Below are positions 51,828 through 60,952 of a stretch of DNA of 64,000 nucleotides, piece by piece. The position numbers and the translations under genes are program-made. Under the pieces are notes generated by a model that had not been told where the DNA came from, did no database searches, and worked only from the letters and a program-made list of their open reading frames with translations. Every line of letters starts with the position of its first letter. Within the stretch, counting starts at the first letter, position 1. The DNA comes from Paenibacillus terricola (GTDB lineage: Bacteria; Bacillota; Bacilli; Paenibacillales; Paenibacillaceae), in the NCBI RefSeq assembly GCF_014779765.1, contig NZ_JACXZA010000005.1, forward strand, positions 557,013 through 621,012. Reading direction: 5' to 3'.

Positions 51828-53684
51828 CTACTGAATGGCTTCTGCGATAAGTTCCGCGTAGAACTTGGCACCCTCCTGATTAAGATGAACGCCGTCTTTT
51901 CTGAAGTAATGATCTTTCCCTTGACTTGATGAATACCAGTCTACAAGAACAGCATTCGAATAATCAGCAGTGACTTTCTTAAGCGTCGAATTAACGGTAT
52001 CTTGCCACTTCCTTGGAACACGAGTATTTACCAGTATGATTTGTTGAGCTTCACCTAGCGAGGAAAGCAATTTCCGCAGCTCTTTGGAGTTAAATGCCCC
52101 GTTCGTACCCAGTTCAATGATGACATGACTGCCGAGCCTTCCGCTTGCCTTAAGCTGGTCGACAACCTCTTGCGCTTGCGACATTTGTCTTCCTACTTTC
52201 CCGTTTACTCGAATGCCAGGAAGATTCCCTTCTAAATATGGCGCGGCATCAAGGATAACGGAATCACCAATAGCCGTAATCCCTTTACCGGTTTGTTCCT
52301 TGTTAACAGAGGCATCCTTGATCAGATCGTCAGGACTAGGTGTTGTTGGCGGTTCACTATGTGTTGAAATGTCGGACTGGTCCTTCATAGTTGGAGCAGC
52401 AGTTTCGGAGTTCGGTTGAACTGAAACTGTTGAATCCGCAATACTCCCGCATGCTATAGACAACAGTACAAGTGAGCCTATCGTGATCATCATCAGGAGA
52501 CGACGGTAATTCAGCTTCAGATTCATGTTGAAAATCCCCTTTAGTTTTCCTAATGCACCATTGCGTATTGGATGTTCGATATATCTCCATGATAAAGCCG
52601 CAAGAAGAAGACTAGCCCCTAATTGGATAATAAAAAGATAAACATTCGGCGAATTCGTATCCATCGTCGGACTGGTTAGAATGATAACCGGATAATGCCA
52701 AATATAAAGACTATAGGATCGCACGCCGATCCAGCGCAAGGGACCACAGCCCATGAGTCTTGCAAGGCGACTCGCTGGATGGGCAAGTACGGCGATTACA
52801 ACGGCAGAGATGATAGATAACAATACGAGTCCGCCATGATAAAGATAGTCGCCATATTCATTTGTTCGCCACATCATAAAAATGATGATTGATAACCCGA
52901 TCCCTCCGAACACATCCATAACCGTTCGAGATTTCCGCGATATATTTGCAGCCAAGCTCTGACTTGGCCAAATTACTGCGAGAGCGGCTCCGATTAGCAG
53001 CGCAAATGCTCTGGTGTCAGTCCCGTAGTAGACTCGACTTGGATCCATTCCAGGCATGTAGATCATCGCCATCGTTAATGCCGAAACAGCTGCACCTGCG
53101 AGTATGATGAAATATACTTTGCTTCTGTGGGGAACCAAGCGCAAAAGAAGAATGACCACTAATGGCCATATAAGGTAGAACTGCTCTTCAACTGCCAAAG
53201 ACCAGAGATGTCCGATAGGAGACGGTGGGCCGAAGCTTTCGAAATACGATACGTTATGAAATATTAGCCACCAGTTGTTGAAATAAAGGGCTGATGAAAG
53301 AAAATCGCCTTTTAATGCGATTAATCGGTTAATGTCGAAAAAGGCTAACCACAGTGCAACAAATACTAGCATTGTGATCATAGCCGGCAGCAAGCGTCGG
53401 GCTCGTCTTATCCAAAAATCTTTAAGATCGAGCCGTTTGCTTCGTTTCCACTGAGAGATTAGCTGATCCATGATCAGGTAACCGGACAAAACAAAAAAAA
53501 CACCAACGCCCAGCAGGCCTCCGGAAGCCCATTTGAAGTTGAAATGATACGCGATGACCGCCATTACAGAAACCGCTCTGAGTCCATCCAATCCTGGCAT
53601 GTAACGCTTATTGCCGGATAGTGGCTCATTCAAGCGTTGACTTCTATTGTTGTTGTGATGAAATGCTTTCAAGATGTCTTTCAT
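51828..53684 (-). CDS. oatA: OatA-like peptidoglycan O-acetyltransferase (acyltransferase-3 plus SGNH)
   Basis: ATG 53684, 618 residues. The N-terminal ~400 form a ten-helix acyltransferase-3 domain (MPGLDGLRAVSVMAVIAYHF, GVFFVLSGYLI, HLWSLAVEEQFYLIWP). A Thr/Ser/Pro linker follows. The outside SGNH domain has ITAIGDSVILDAAPYL (Ser), VIIELGTNGAF and YFRKDGVHLNQEG (Asp/His). OatA acetylates muramic acid O-6 and gives lysozyme resistance. Length and order are typical. Confidence 0.88.
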   Translation of the reverse strand: MKDILKAFHHNNNRSQRLNEPLSGNKRYMPGLDGLRAVSVMAVIAYHFNFKWASGGLLGVGVFFVLSGYLIMDQLISQWKRSKRLDLKDFWIRRARRLLPAMITMLVFVALWLAFFDINRLIALKGDFLSSALYFNNWWLIFHNVSYFESFGPPSPIGHLWSLAVEEQFYLIWPLVVILLLRLVPHRSKVYFIILAGAAVSALTMAMIYMPGMDPSRVYYGTDTRAFALLIGAALAVIWPSQSLAANISRKSRTVMDVFGGIGLSIIIFMMWRTNEYGDYLYHGGLVLLSIISAVVIAVLAHPASRLARLMGCGPLRWIGVRSYSLYIWHYPVIILTSPTMDTNSPNVYLFIIQLGASLLLAALSWRYIEHPIRNGALGKLKGIFNMNLKLNYRRLLMMITIGSLVLLSIACGSIADSTVSVQPNSETAAPTMKDQSDISTHSEPPTTPSPDDLIKDASVNKEQTGKGITAIGDSVILDAAPYLEGNLPGIRVNGKVGRQMSQAQEVVDQLKASGRLGSHVIIELGTNGAFNSKELRKLLSSLGEAQQIILVNTRVPRKWQDTVNSTLKKVTADYSNAVLVDWYSSSQGKDHYFRKDGVHLNQEGAKFYAELIAEAIQ

Positions 53685-53924
53685 TGTCCCAGTCCTCGCC
53701 TTAATTTATGTTGCATGGGCAAGACGAACAAGAAGTCCAAAAAGTTTGCAGGTACATTAATCCATGTACGGATCAAAACCCCGGCTCGGAAACTGTCATA
53801 GCCAGGGCGTTCAACTTGAAAACGACAACAAACCCAGTACCGGCGCGGTACTAGGTCATTTTTACACAGATACTGTACAGGGCTCCCTTCTCATGGAGAG
53901 CCCATATAAGAAACTCAGCTCATC

Positions 53925-54371
53925 TTACAAATTCGCCAGCTTCAGATCCAACTGCTCGAGTACGAACGGCCATGCCTGTTCGTGACCGCTGCGGGACTCC
54001 TCGTCAGGGAAGCCCGCGTGCGTCAGACGCAGATTCGTGCCTGCATCGGTACGTTCGAGCTCGATCCTCACAATCGTCTCGGCACCCTTGGTTCCGCCTG
54101 CTCCCGTCACCCATGTCAGCTCAATGAGATGGTCAGGTTCGAGTCGCAGAAAACGTCCATAATGCGGATGGCGATTCGTCTCATGCACCGTTTCGAAGAA
54201 AAATGCCGTATCTACTTCTCCCTGCATAATGAGCGTTCCTTTCTCAGCGAACCAGCAGTCAAACCGCTTCGTCCACGCGAGATAGATTCGCTCTGGCGAT
54301 GCCTCCATATGACGTTCAACAGTCAGTTGAAATGGCCTAGCCGATAAATCGGGTATCGTAACTGGCTCCAT
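53925..54371 (-). CDS. SRPBCC/AHSA1-family protein
   Basis: ATG 54371 with AAGGAAGGGG upstream. The 148-residue helix-grip protein has the AHSA1 layout: LTVERHMEASPERIYLAWTKRFDCWFAE, YGRFLRLEPDHLIELTWV, LRLTHAGFPDEES. It should bind a small hydrophobic ligand or act on a client, unknown. It starts 18 bases after the stop of the CapA-like gene and may share its transcript. Confidence 0.87.
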   Translation of the reverse strand: MEPVTIPDLSARPFQLTVERHMEASPERIYLAWTKRFDCWFAEKGTLIMQGEVDTAFFFETVHETNRHPHYGRFLRLEPDHLIELTWVTGAGGTKGAETIVRIELERTDAGTNLRLTHAGFPDEESRSGHEQAWPFVLEQLDLKLANL

Positions 54372-54389
54372 CGGTTGCTATCCCCTTCC

Positions 54390-55715
54390 TTATGATGCGA
54401 TTGGATGAATAAGCGATAATTCCGGCATGCTGCTCTTCATATGCTTCATCGTTGCTTTGAACTGCTTGTTTGCCTGAGCAAGCTCGCTGTTCTTCGTCTG
54501 CTCCAGCGGCGTAATCCGATAATCTTTCCAATTGCTGAAATAGACGTACGTTGGCATAAAACCGGGATTCGTTAATTCAATAGTGGACTGTCCGCCTACT
54601 GTTGTTTTAACCACATCGATGTACCCGATACCACCAATTTGCTTCTTCGTTCCTTCTTGGGATGAAATATAGTTGCCCAGCGAGAACCATACGAACGTCT
54701 TATGACCGTCTTGACCCTCTACCCATTGCGGCGGCTGCAGCACATGCGGATGGTTGCCAATTACGAGATCGACGCCAAGATCGGCGAGCTGCTGAGCCAA
54801 TTGCTGCTGCTGCTTGTTCGGGAAATCTTGATACTCCGTTCCCCAGTGCATAGCCACTACAACGACATCCGATATTTGCTTCGCCTGCTTCACGTCAGCT
54901 TCAATCTTCTGCATGTCGATCAGATTGACCAGGTAGTCCTTTCCCTTAGGAATAGGAATACCATTCGTTCCATACGTGTAGGCGAGCACAGAGAATGTGA
55001 TGTCATTCCGGGTTATGGTCCGAATATGGGATTGATCCTCTTCATTCTTGTAGGCGCCTGTATAAGGCATGTCTAGTTCATCCCAATGCTTCAGCGCATT
55101 CTGGATCGCTTTCTCCCCGCGGTCCAATGTATGGTTATTCGCAACAGTGACGAAGTCCACGCCTACATCCTTCAATGTATCGCCTACTTCAAAAGGACTG
55201 TTGAAGGACGGATAGGTCGATAATCCAATCTTCTTCCCGCCAATCATCGACTCTTGATTCGCGATGAGCAAGTCGGGCTGCAGCATCGTGTTCTTCACCA
55301 GCTTGAAAACAGAGCTGAAGTCATAGGTCCCATCCTTCTGCTCGGCTTCCCGATATATCGGACGATGAATAAGCACATCACCGATCGCGGCAATCGTAAC
55401 GCTTGTTACGACAGAATCCGGCTCAATCGGCGTTACCGCTTCCGTGTCATTGTCGGTTCCTGATGTCGGCTCCTTGCCGGAGTCGACCGCCGTCTGCCCA
55501 GTATCAGACGTACTGGTATCAGGCTTATTGGTCTCATCAGGCGTTGTTTCATTCACTGCTGTATCATCTGCTGCTGAAGCATCCATTTTTGAAGCGCCTT
55601 GTCCCGCTCCACTCAGCGGTTCCGTTACGACAACAGGCGGCGCAGCGGTTTGCATTTGCGGCTTTAATAGGCCTACCTGCATCGAGCAGCCGGTAAGAAT
55701 TAGAACCAATAGCAA
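54390..55715 (-). CDS. CapA-like metallophosphatase lipoprotein, start uncertain
   Basis: The frame from TTG 55715 begins LLLVLILTGCS, a lipobox but with almost no N-region. Upstream in frame the sequence continues as HRENAVRYRYRYPAPI with no ATG/GTG/TTG. Only an ATT next to a good AGGGGG site would give a normal signal. A CGTTAT triplet repeat lies there. After a Thr/Asp-rich linker (~30-105) comes the PGA-cap domain: TIAAIGDVLIHRPIYRE, LLIANQESMIGGK, VTVANNHTLDRG, VVVAMHWGTEYQ, LVIGNHPHVLQPPQWV. Such proteins act in poly-gamma-glutamate export or surface phosphoester removal. Confidence 0.82.
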   Translation of the reverse strand: MLLVLILTGCSMQVGLLKPQMQTAAPPVVVTEPLSGAGQGASKMDASAADDTAVNETTPDETNKPDTSTSDTGQTAVDSGKEPTSGTDNDTEAVTPIEPDSVVTSVTIAAIGDVLIHRPIYREAEQKDGTYDFSSVFKLVKNTMLQPDLLIANQESMIGGKKIGLSTYPSFNSPFEVGDTLKDVGVDFVTVANNHTLDRGEKAIQNALKHWDELDMPYTGAYKNEEDQSHIRTITRNDITFSVLAYTYGTNGIPIPKGKDYLVNLIDMQKIEADVKQAKQISDVVVVAMHWGTEYQDFPNKQQQQLAQQLADLGVDLVIGNHPHVLQPPQWVEGQDGHKTFVWFSLGNYISSQEGTKKQIGGIGYIDVVKTTVGGQSTIELTNPGFMPTYVYFSNWKDYRITPLEQTKNSELAQANKQFKATMKHMKSSMPELSLIHPIAS

Positions 55716-55839
55716 TATTGGTGCAGGATAACGATAACGATAACGAACAGCATTCTCTCTATGAATTGCAATAACCCCCTATCATCTCCTCTATAATTCT
55801 AGCTGAAGCGACATTATCCTTTCTTTGTGCGTTCTAGCA

Positions 55840-55872
55840 ACAAAAAACCACAATCTGGTCGATTGTGGTTCA
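55840..55872 (-). terminator. Terminator after copper-amine-oxidase-domain gene
   Basis: AACCACAATC-GACCA-GATTGTGGTT then TTTTG on the minus strand. Confidence 0.88.
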
Positions 55873-55916
55873 AGGGCCCTTCCTATGCGGCTATATTCAG
55901 ATATTAATACTATCTC

Positions 55917-57386
55917 TTATGAAAGATAGAAAACAAGATCCGGTGAAACGTCCAGCTTACCGTTCGTTACTGTAACGCTTGTATTCAGCGAGACAGAGAA
56001 GTAATCGCCCAGAACTTGCTCGTAAGTTACGCGATAAGTGCCATCTGGAATAAAGAGATCGTATTTGCCTTGCTCGACCCAAGCGGAATACGACGACGTG
56101 GAATTCCTGAAGTAAATATAACCGCCAGAGACAGGATCGCCCTCATTCGTGCTTGCTGAGCCATGAATATTCACAGCAGGCTTCGAGATTTGCAGGATCG
56201 TCTCGGGTTTTCCATTCGCTACAGTAAAAATCTTATTCACTTTAAAATTTTGCCGGGTCGACGAATCGTAATAGCCTTCCCATTGATATTGGCCATCAGG
56301 CAAATAGATCGCATATTTTCCGCCTGGTGCTCCCTCTACATAACATTCTTTGCTCTGTCCGTTCTCGTCCAACAAACAAATTCCCAGGTTTCCGTATGTC
56401 AACTCGCTTTCACCCTCTACTTGTCCCTTGAAGTTAGGAGGGTATGCCACGATATTAAGCGATGTGACATTGCCGTTCTCATCAATCGAGAAATGATGGA
56501 GAATGTCCAGATCTACTTTGCCGCCGTTGCTCAAGGTCAAATAATTAAAGTTATACTCGCCCGGCTCGTAAAAGTCGAGGTAGCCTACGCCATTGCGAAT
56601 ACTGACAGAAACAGTACCATGCGAGGTGTAAAAGGATACGGTGGCCGCAGCAATCGGCGCCCCGGTCCAATCGAGCAAGGTGACTTTGTAGCCTGCTTGA
56701 GATGGAGACAACTTGAAGAAAGATGTCTGGCCTGCGGTAACCGTGAACGGTTCGCGAGGATCGACCTTCTGAATGTCTTCCGATTGCATGTCGCGATAGC
56801 CTACGAATTGATAGGTTTGCGGGTTGACGCTGATTCGATAAAACCCGCTGCGAATCGGCGCTTCATAGGTACCGTCAGTCGTCGCATCCTTGAGGATCAC
56901 GACGCCTTGAGCGATTGCCTGCCCGTCAATATCGTCGACAAATCCGTAGATGACAGCCTGGGTGCCCGGCGATCGAAGATCGACCCTGTGTTCCGAAGGC
57001 CCATAAACGACGTCATAGCCCAGCGCGTTGCCGAACAACCGGATAGGCAGATACGAACTCTGTTTGACAATGACTGGTGGTGTTGCAGTGGACATGGATA
57101 TGTCATTGATGGTGAAGTCCGTCTTATTGGGCTCCAAGACAATCTTAGTATCGGCGCGGGTGATCACAATCTGTTTGCCAGTAAACATAACCTTGGCACC
57201 GACAGACTCCATGGCTGCCCGAAGCGGGATATAGACGGAACCTTGTATGACTAGAGGAGCCGTTTCTATTCTTGTGTCGTCGATATACAAAGAAAGCTTC
57301 ACATCCGTGCTAGACTTGCTGCTTGCGGCGGATACCGGGACTGCTAATGTTAGAAATAAGCAGATGCTGATAAGAAGCCATTTCAT
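55917..57386 (-). CDS. Secreted protein with copper-amine-oxidase N-domain and carboxypeptidase-regulatory-like repeats
   Basis: ATG 57386 with AAAGGAG upstream and a signal peptide ending PVSA. Residues ~28-145 are the copper amine oxidase N-like domain (APLVIQGSVYIPLRAAMESVGA, VKQSSYLPIRLFGNALGYDVVYG). The rest is a series of beta-sandwich units (AVIYGFVDDIDGQAIAQGVVILKD; VNIHGSASTNEGDPVSGGYIYFRN; each ending YRVSVN or YRVTYE-like). They resemble carboxypeptidase regulatory folds, so a surface structural or binding role is likely. No catalytic residues are visible. Confidence 0.82.
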   Translation of the reverse strand: MKWLLISICLFLTLAVPVSAASSKSSTDVKLSLYIDDTRIETAPLVIQGSVYIPLRAAMESVGAKVMFTGKQIVITRADTKIVLEPNKTDFTINDISMSTATPPVIVKQSSYLPIRLFGNALGYDVVYGPSEHRVDLRSPGTQAVIYGFVDDIDGQAIAQGVVILKDATTDGTYEAPIRSGFYRISVNPQTYQFVGYRDMQSEDIQKVDPREPFTVTAGQTSFFKLSPSQAGYKVTLLDWTGAPIAAATVSFYTSHGTVSVSIRNGVGYLDFYEPGEYNFNYLTLSNGGKVDLDILHHFSIDENGNVTSLNIVAYPPNFKGQVEGESELTYGNLGICLLDENGQSKECYVEGAPGGKYAIYLPDGQYQWEGYYDSSTRQNFKVNKIFTVANGKPETILQISKPAVNIHGSASTNEGDPVSGGYIYFRNSTSSYSAWVEQGKYDLFIPDGTYRVTYEQVLGDYFSVSLNTSVTVTNGKLDVSPDLVFYLS

Positions 57387-57555
57387 TCCTCACATTCTCC
57401 TTTATTGAGCTCGAATCTATTGCTAATTCATCTCTTAATCTGTACCCAGATGAATTATATACCAACATAAAAAGGAAAAATAGGGAGATTATCAGAATTA
57501 ATAGCATCACACAAGGTAGGGTAGGTTTCGCTGGCCCATAATCTTTGTTATAAAA

Positions 57556-57604
57556 AATAGAAATGACGATTCAAGGAAGACCATCCCTGAACCGTCATTT
57601 CTTA
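57556..57604 (-). terminator. Terminator at the end of the transglutaminase-like gene
   Basis: AATGACGGTTCA...TTGAATCGTCATT then TTCTATTTTTT on the minus strand; the stem begins at the stop codon. Confidence 0.85.
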
Positions 57605-59098
57605 ACCCCGATACTGCAGCGTCACGGTGTACACTGTGCCATTATAGCTATAACTATAACGAGAGATGTTGCCTCCCCCGAAGACGACTTCCCGCATATC
57701 CTCCTGCACGTCGCCTTCATAATCGACACGGAAGGTAACGGATTCCGAACGAGAGGCAATAGCGGCATTCAGACGCGCTTTCATTTCATCTGCGCTTCTC
57801 ACAACAAGCCCCTTCGAGTCATAATAGTTAGCCGCTGTTGCTGTAGCAGATGGGAAATCCCCCATCTCCCATTTGTGATTCTTGGCCAGCTGCTCATCCG
57901 TTACGTTGAAATAGGCGTACACCGTACGGCCTTCAACGTTAGGCACCGGATCATCCCAAGTGACATCTAAGTTATAGTAGTCGCCGTCAATTTCCACTTT
58001 GTTCCACGCATGGCCGCCGCCGTTCGCTGTCCCTGTTACGATCTGCGAATCAATGCCCGCAAGCTCAAGCATGAGATGTGCTGCGTAAGCATAACCTTGG
58101 CATACCGCCGTTCCTTTGAAGAAGACGCCATAAGCACTGTAAGAATCGGCTGGGATCGTATCCTTCAAATAATTATCGTAGTCATATGCGGTATGCAGCA
58201 CGATGTAATCGTGAATGGCGAGTTCCTTATCGAATTCGGACATCTCCGGCTTAATAATCTCTTTATTGATGCGCAATGCTTCATCATAGATTTTCTTCGT
58301 ACGGCTATCCTGGATGATGAGTTGCTTGCTGCGCTGCTCCACCGCATCCAGCAGTTCATACTCGTTATTGATATAAGATGGCCCCTGTTCCTTCACAATA
58401 CGGTTAGCCAGGACGAAAATCTGCTCGCGCGTCACGTTTGCTTTCGGCTGAAATTGCAGCCCGCTCTTCGTATCCGCTCCTTGCATAATGCCCGCTCCTG
58501 CGAGTTTACTGACAGCCTCGACAGCCCAGCTTGCAATGGAGCCTGCGTCGACGAATGAAGCCGCCTTATCCCCGCTGATCCCGTCTTGCAGCCCCGCCTT
58601 AACGAGGGTATTGTACAGCATGACCGCTAACTGCTCTCTTGTCACTGCTGCATCCGGCGAGAACTTACCCGCACCTGTTCCTCCGATAATGCCAAGTGCT
58701 GAGGCTTTCAGCACATCGGCATCTTTGGTGTCCTTGAACGGATTCGATGCTGCCGCAGGCACCTTGCTGTTCGTTAATCTCTCGTACAGTCGAACGATGA
58801 CACCGCTCAACTCCGCGCGGGTAATCTTGTTCTGGAAGTTGCCCCATAGCATGTTCGGGATAAGCCCGATTTGCTGCGCCTCGTAGGTATCATCCATCGC
58901 CCACCCGCTTGGGCTATAAGATGCTGCCGATACGACAGCAGGCGCCTGAAGCAGCGCAGCCGCACACATCATGGCCGCTGTAGCGCCAGCAAGCTTACGT
59001 CTAATGGAGCGCGAAGGGACTCCTGTATTGGCATTACGACTCAACGGATTCATCCTTCTCGAGCTATGTTGTTGTGAATGAGTATTAATAATTCGCAA
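57602..59098 (-). CDS. Surface protein: SLH domains plus transglutaminase-like domain
   Basis: TTG 59098 with AAGGAG eight bases upstream. A long signal peptide (AAMMCAAALLQAPAVVSA) precedes three S-layer homology units (~70-240: ITRAELSGVIVRLYERL, FSPDAAVTREQLAVMLYN, FQPKANVTREQIFVLANR). These tether it to the cell wall. The C-terminal domain shows a transglutaminase-type triad: Cys in FKGTAVCQGYAYAAH, His in GGGHAWNKVEIDG and Asp in LDVTWDDP. It may crosslink or cleave proteins outside the cell. The N-extension before the signal is long and basic. Confidence 0.88.
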   Translation of the reverse strand: MRIINTHSQQHSSRRMNPLSRNANTGVPSRSIRRKLAGATAAMMCAAALLQAPAVVSAASYSPSGWAMDDTYEAQQIGLIPNMLWGNFQNKITRAELSGVIVRLYERLTNSKVPAAASNPFKDTKDADVLKASALGIIGGTGAGKFSPDAAVTREQLAVMLYNTLVKAGLQDGISGDKAASFVDAGSIASWAVEAVSKLAGAGIMQGADTKSGLQFQPKANVTREQIFVLANRIVKEQGPSYINNEYELLDAVEQRSKQLIIQDSRTKKIYDEALRINKEIIKPEMSEFDKELAIHDYIVLHTAYDYDNYLKDTIPADSYSAYGVFFKGTAVCQGYAYAAHLMLELAGIDSQIVTGTANGGGHAWNKVEIDGDYYNLDVTWDDPVPNVEGRTVYAYFNVTDEQLAKNHKWEMGDFPSATATAANYYDSKGLVVRSADEMKARLNAAIASRSESVTFRVDYEGDVQEDMREVVFGGGNISRYSYSYNGTVYTVTLQYRG

Positions 59099-59177
59099 GA
59101 CCTAATCTCCTTTAATTTGGAATACCTTTCCTCATATATCGGAAGAACCACTCCGAATCTAAAGCTGCAGCACAAAT

Positions 59178-59208
59178 AACCCCTCGACCTCATGCGGTCC
59201 AGGGGTAT
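59178..59208 (-). terminator. Terminator after 91-residue membrane gene
   Basis: CCCCTGGACC-GCATGA-GGTCGAGGGG followed by TTATTT on the minus strand. Confidence 0.75.
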
Positions 59209-59223
59209 AGAATAACATCTCTA

Positions 59224-59499
59224 TTACGAAGTATATCCAAGCACGCCGATTACGCCGAAGACAATGGCCGCCATCGCCAGCAGGATCATAACGTATTGGG
59301 TAGTGATGAACATGGAGCGGTATTCGTTCTGAAAAGCTTGCAGATCCTCCTCAGACTCGCTGTTGCCATTATTGTAGTATTGCGATTCCTGGGCAATAAA
59401 GCTGCCTACACGCTTTCTCGTTCGGACATAAACAATTAGATAAGCGAATCCGCTTAAGGCAGAGATCATTAACGCGAGCTTGGACATACTGTATGTCAC
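59224..59499 (-). CDS. 91-residue two-helix membrane protein
   Basis: GTG 59499 with GGAGGCT eight bases upstream. Helix one is LALMISALSGFAYLIVYV, followed by RTRKR. A polar, acidic loop (NNGNSESEEDLQAFQNEYR) leads to helix two, TTQYVMILLAMAAIVFGVIGVLGY. I do not recognise the family. Confidence 0.68.
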   Translation of the reverse strand: MTYSMSKLALMISALSGFAYLIVYVRTRKRVGSFIAQESQYYNNGNSESEEDLQAFQNEYRSMFITTQYVMILLAMAAIVFGVIGVLGYTS

Positions 59500-59585
59500 G
59501 GGTTAGCCTCCACGAATCAAATTTGCTCCCATGTACTTATTTTCCCATCTGGAAAACATTAGTATACTAACGCATCCAAATTGGT

Positions 59586-60449
59586 CTACCCATCGTCTTC
59601 TTCATCTTGCAACAAATGACTAAGCGCCTGCTCGCATGCCATCGCTGTCTGCCATCGCCCATCCAGAAGTCCGCGAATGAATGACTTCACATTCGTATCC
59701 AGCGTCAGTTCTTGTTCCCAGCTCAGCTCCTCCCGCCCTTCATCGGGCTCATAGCCGGCATACATCAGGAACAAGAACAGATGCCCTAGTCCATGCAGAT
59801 CACTAGTCGTCTCCGGTGCACGCATCCGCTGCTTCACCGCTTCCCAACCATCGGCGAAGCCGATCGGCTCCTGCTCCTTCGATATCCCAGTCGCCCCTTC
59901 TGCCTGCGGCTCTTCTCCGATCCGACAGGCTAGACCGTAATCGATCAGATAGATGCGTTCGCCGCATACCACCACGTTCGGTATACGAACATCCCGGTGA
60001 ACGAAACCGGCAGCATGCAGATGCCCAATCGGCTGCAGCAGCTCGCGCACAATCCGAAGCGCCTGCCATTGCGTATAAGTCCTGCCCTGCTCGGTCATCG
60101 AACGTTCTAGATCTTCTCCCTCGATGAACGCCATAACAAGCGCAGACTCCCGGCGATGCACAACCTCGCCAAGCCAGCTTGGTATTTGCGGATGACGAAG
60201 CGCCTGCATCACATCGCTCTCGCGTCGCAGCAGTCTCTGCCCGACCTCTCGCTTGCTCGGTTTGCTCCGCTTTAACAGTACCGTACTTCCCGTCTGTTGA
60301 TCCGTACAACGATAAGCCTGACCATAGCTGCCCTCGCCAATATATTGTTCAATCCGATATCGGCCAGCCCACACCATTCCTTGGCGGAGCGGATAGTCCA
60401 TCCAATAAAGCTGTCTCTGCTTCCACCACGCCCAGAGTCGTGCCACCAT
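59586..60449 (-). CDS. Hanks-type serine/threonine protein kinase
   Basis: ATG 60449 after AAGGAGG. The 287-residue kinase has a Gly loop (IGEGSYGQAYRC), Lys in TVLLKRSKPS and a helix-C Glu in LRRESDVMQAL. The catalytic loop is GFVHRDVRIPN, and DYG (IYLIDYGLACR) replaces DFG. There is no membrane helix or PASTA repeat, so it is a cytosolic kinase unlike PrkC. Targets are unknown. The likely metal Asp and catalytic Asp are both present, so activity is expected. Confidence 0.87.
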   Translation of the reverse strand: MVARLWAWWKQRQLYWMDYPLRQGMVWAGRYRIEQYIGEGSYGQAYRCTDQQTGSTVLLKRSKPSKREVGQRLLRRESDVMQALRHPQIPSWLGEVVHRRESALVMAFIEGEDLERSMTEQGRTYTQWQALRIVRELLQPIGHLHAAGFVHRDVRIPNVVVCGERIYLIDYGLACRIGEEPQAEGATGISKEQEPIGFADGWEAVKQRMRAPETTSDLHGLGHLFLFLMYAGYEPDEGREELSWEQELTLDTNVKSFIRGLLDGRWQTAMACEQALSHLLQDEEDDG

Positions 60450-60620
60450 CCGATCGCCTCCTTGGTCTCACATACGATGCGCAGGGTGTGTCGGTTTCTC
60501 TTCCATCTCGTGCTGATGCACACATTAGGCGCATAGAGCCGAAACCTCATGAGGGGTCGAACGTATGAAAGGGTACATTCAGATTCACAGCTTTCTCGAA
60601 TCGATTAGGAGGTCTCTCAC

Positions 60621-60830
60621 ATGTTAAGACATTTGGTGAATCGGCTTCTCGGATCATTAACGGGCCACAAACATGGCAAACACGGTCACTACGGACAGCA
60701 AGGTCACTACGGTTATCCTCATCATAGTCACAGCAGCAGCGACTATAAGAAGGGCAATTACTACCCGCCTCAGAATAAGAACTACGGCCATGGCATCTAT
60801 AAAAAGAAACACGGCAGCTATAGCAGCTAA
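60621..60830 (+). CDS. 69-residue His/Gly/Tyr/Lys-rich protein
   Basis: ATG 60621 after TTAGGAGG. The protein has an amphipathic start (MLRHLVNRLLGSLTG) followed by repeats of HGK/HYG type (GHKHGKHGHYGQQGHYGY) and a Lys/Tyr/Ser tail. About a quarter of the central part is His, so it may bind metal or coat a spore structure. No family is recognised. A strong terminator follows, and the ribosome site is convincing. Confidence 0.7.
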   Translation: MLRHLVNRLLGSLTGHKHGKHGHYGQQGHYGYPHHSHSSSDYKKGNYYPPQNKNYGHGIYKKKHGSYSS

Positions 60831-60833
60831 TCG

Positions 60834-60892
60834 TAAAATAAAGCCTTGAATGAAACCGCGCACGCCGCGCTTCATTCAAGGCTTTATTGTTA
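60834..60892. terminator. Strong bidirectional terminator
   Basis: AATAAAGCCTTGAATGAA ... TTCATTCAAGGCTTTATT with an inner CGCG pairing; it lies between the convergent His-rich and GH3 genes. Confidence 0.88.
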
Positions 60893-60952
60893 AACACGCT
60901 CTACACCTCTTAGCTGAGCCGGCAGCAGCGAGGCTGCCAAGTCTTCAATACA

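Noticed and set aside
56163-57254. 363-residue plus-strand gene opposite the surface protein
   Set aside because: It is a shadow of the copper-amine-oxidase-domain gene, which has a signal peptide and a good ribosome site.
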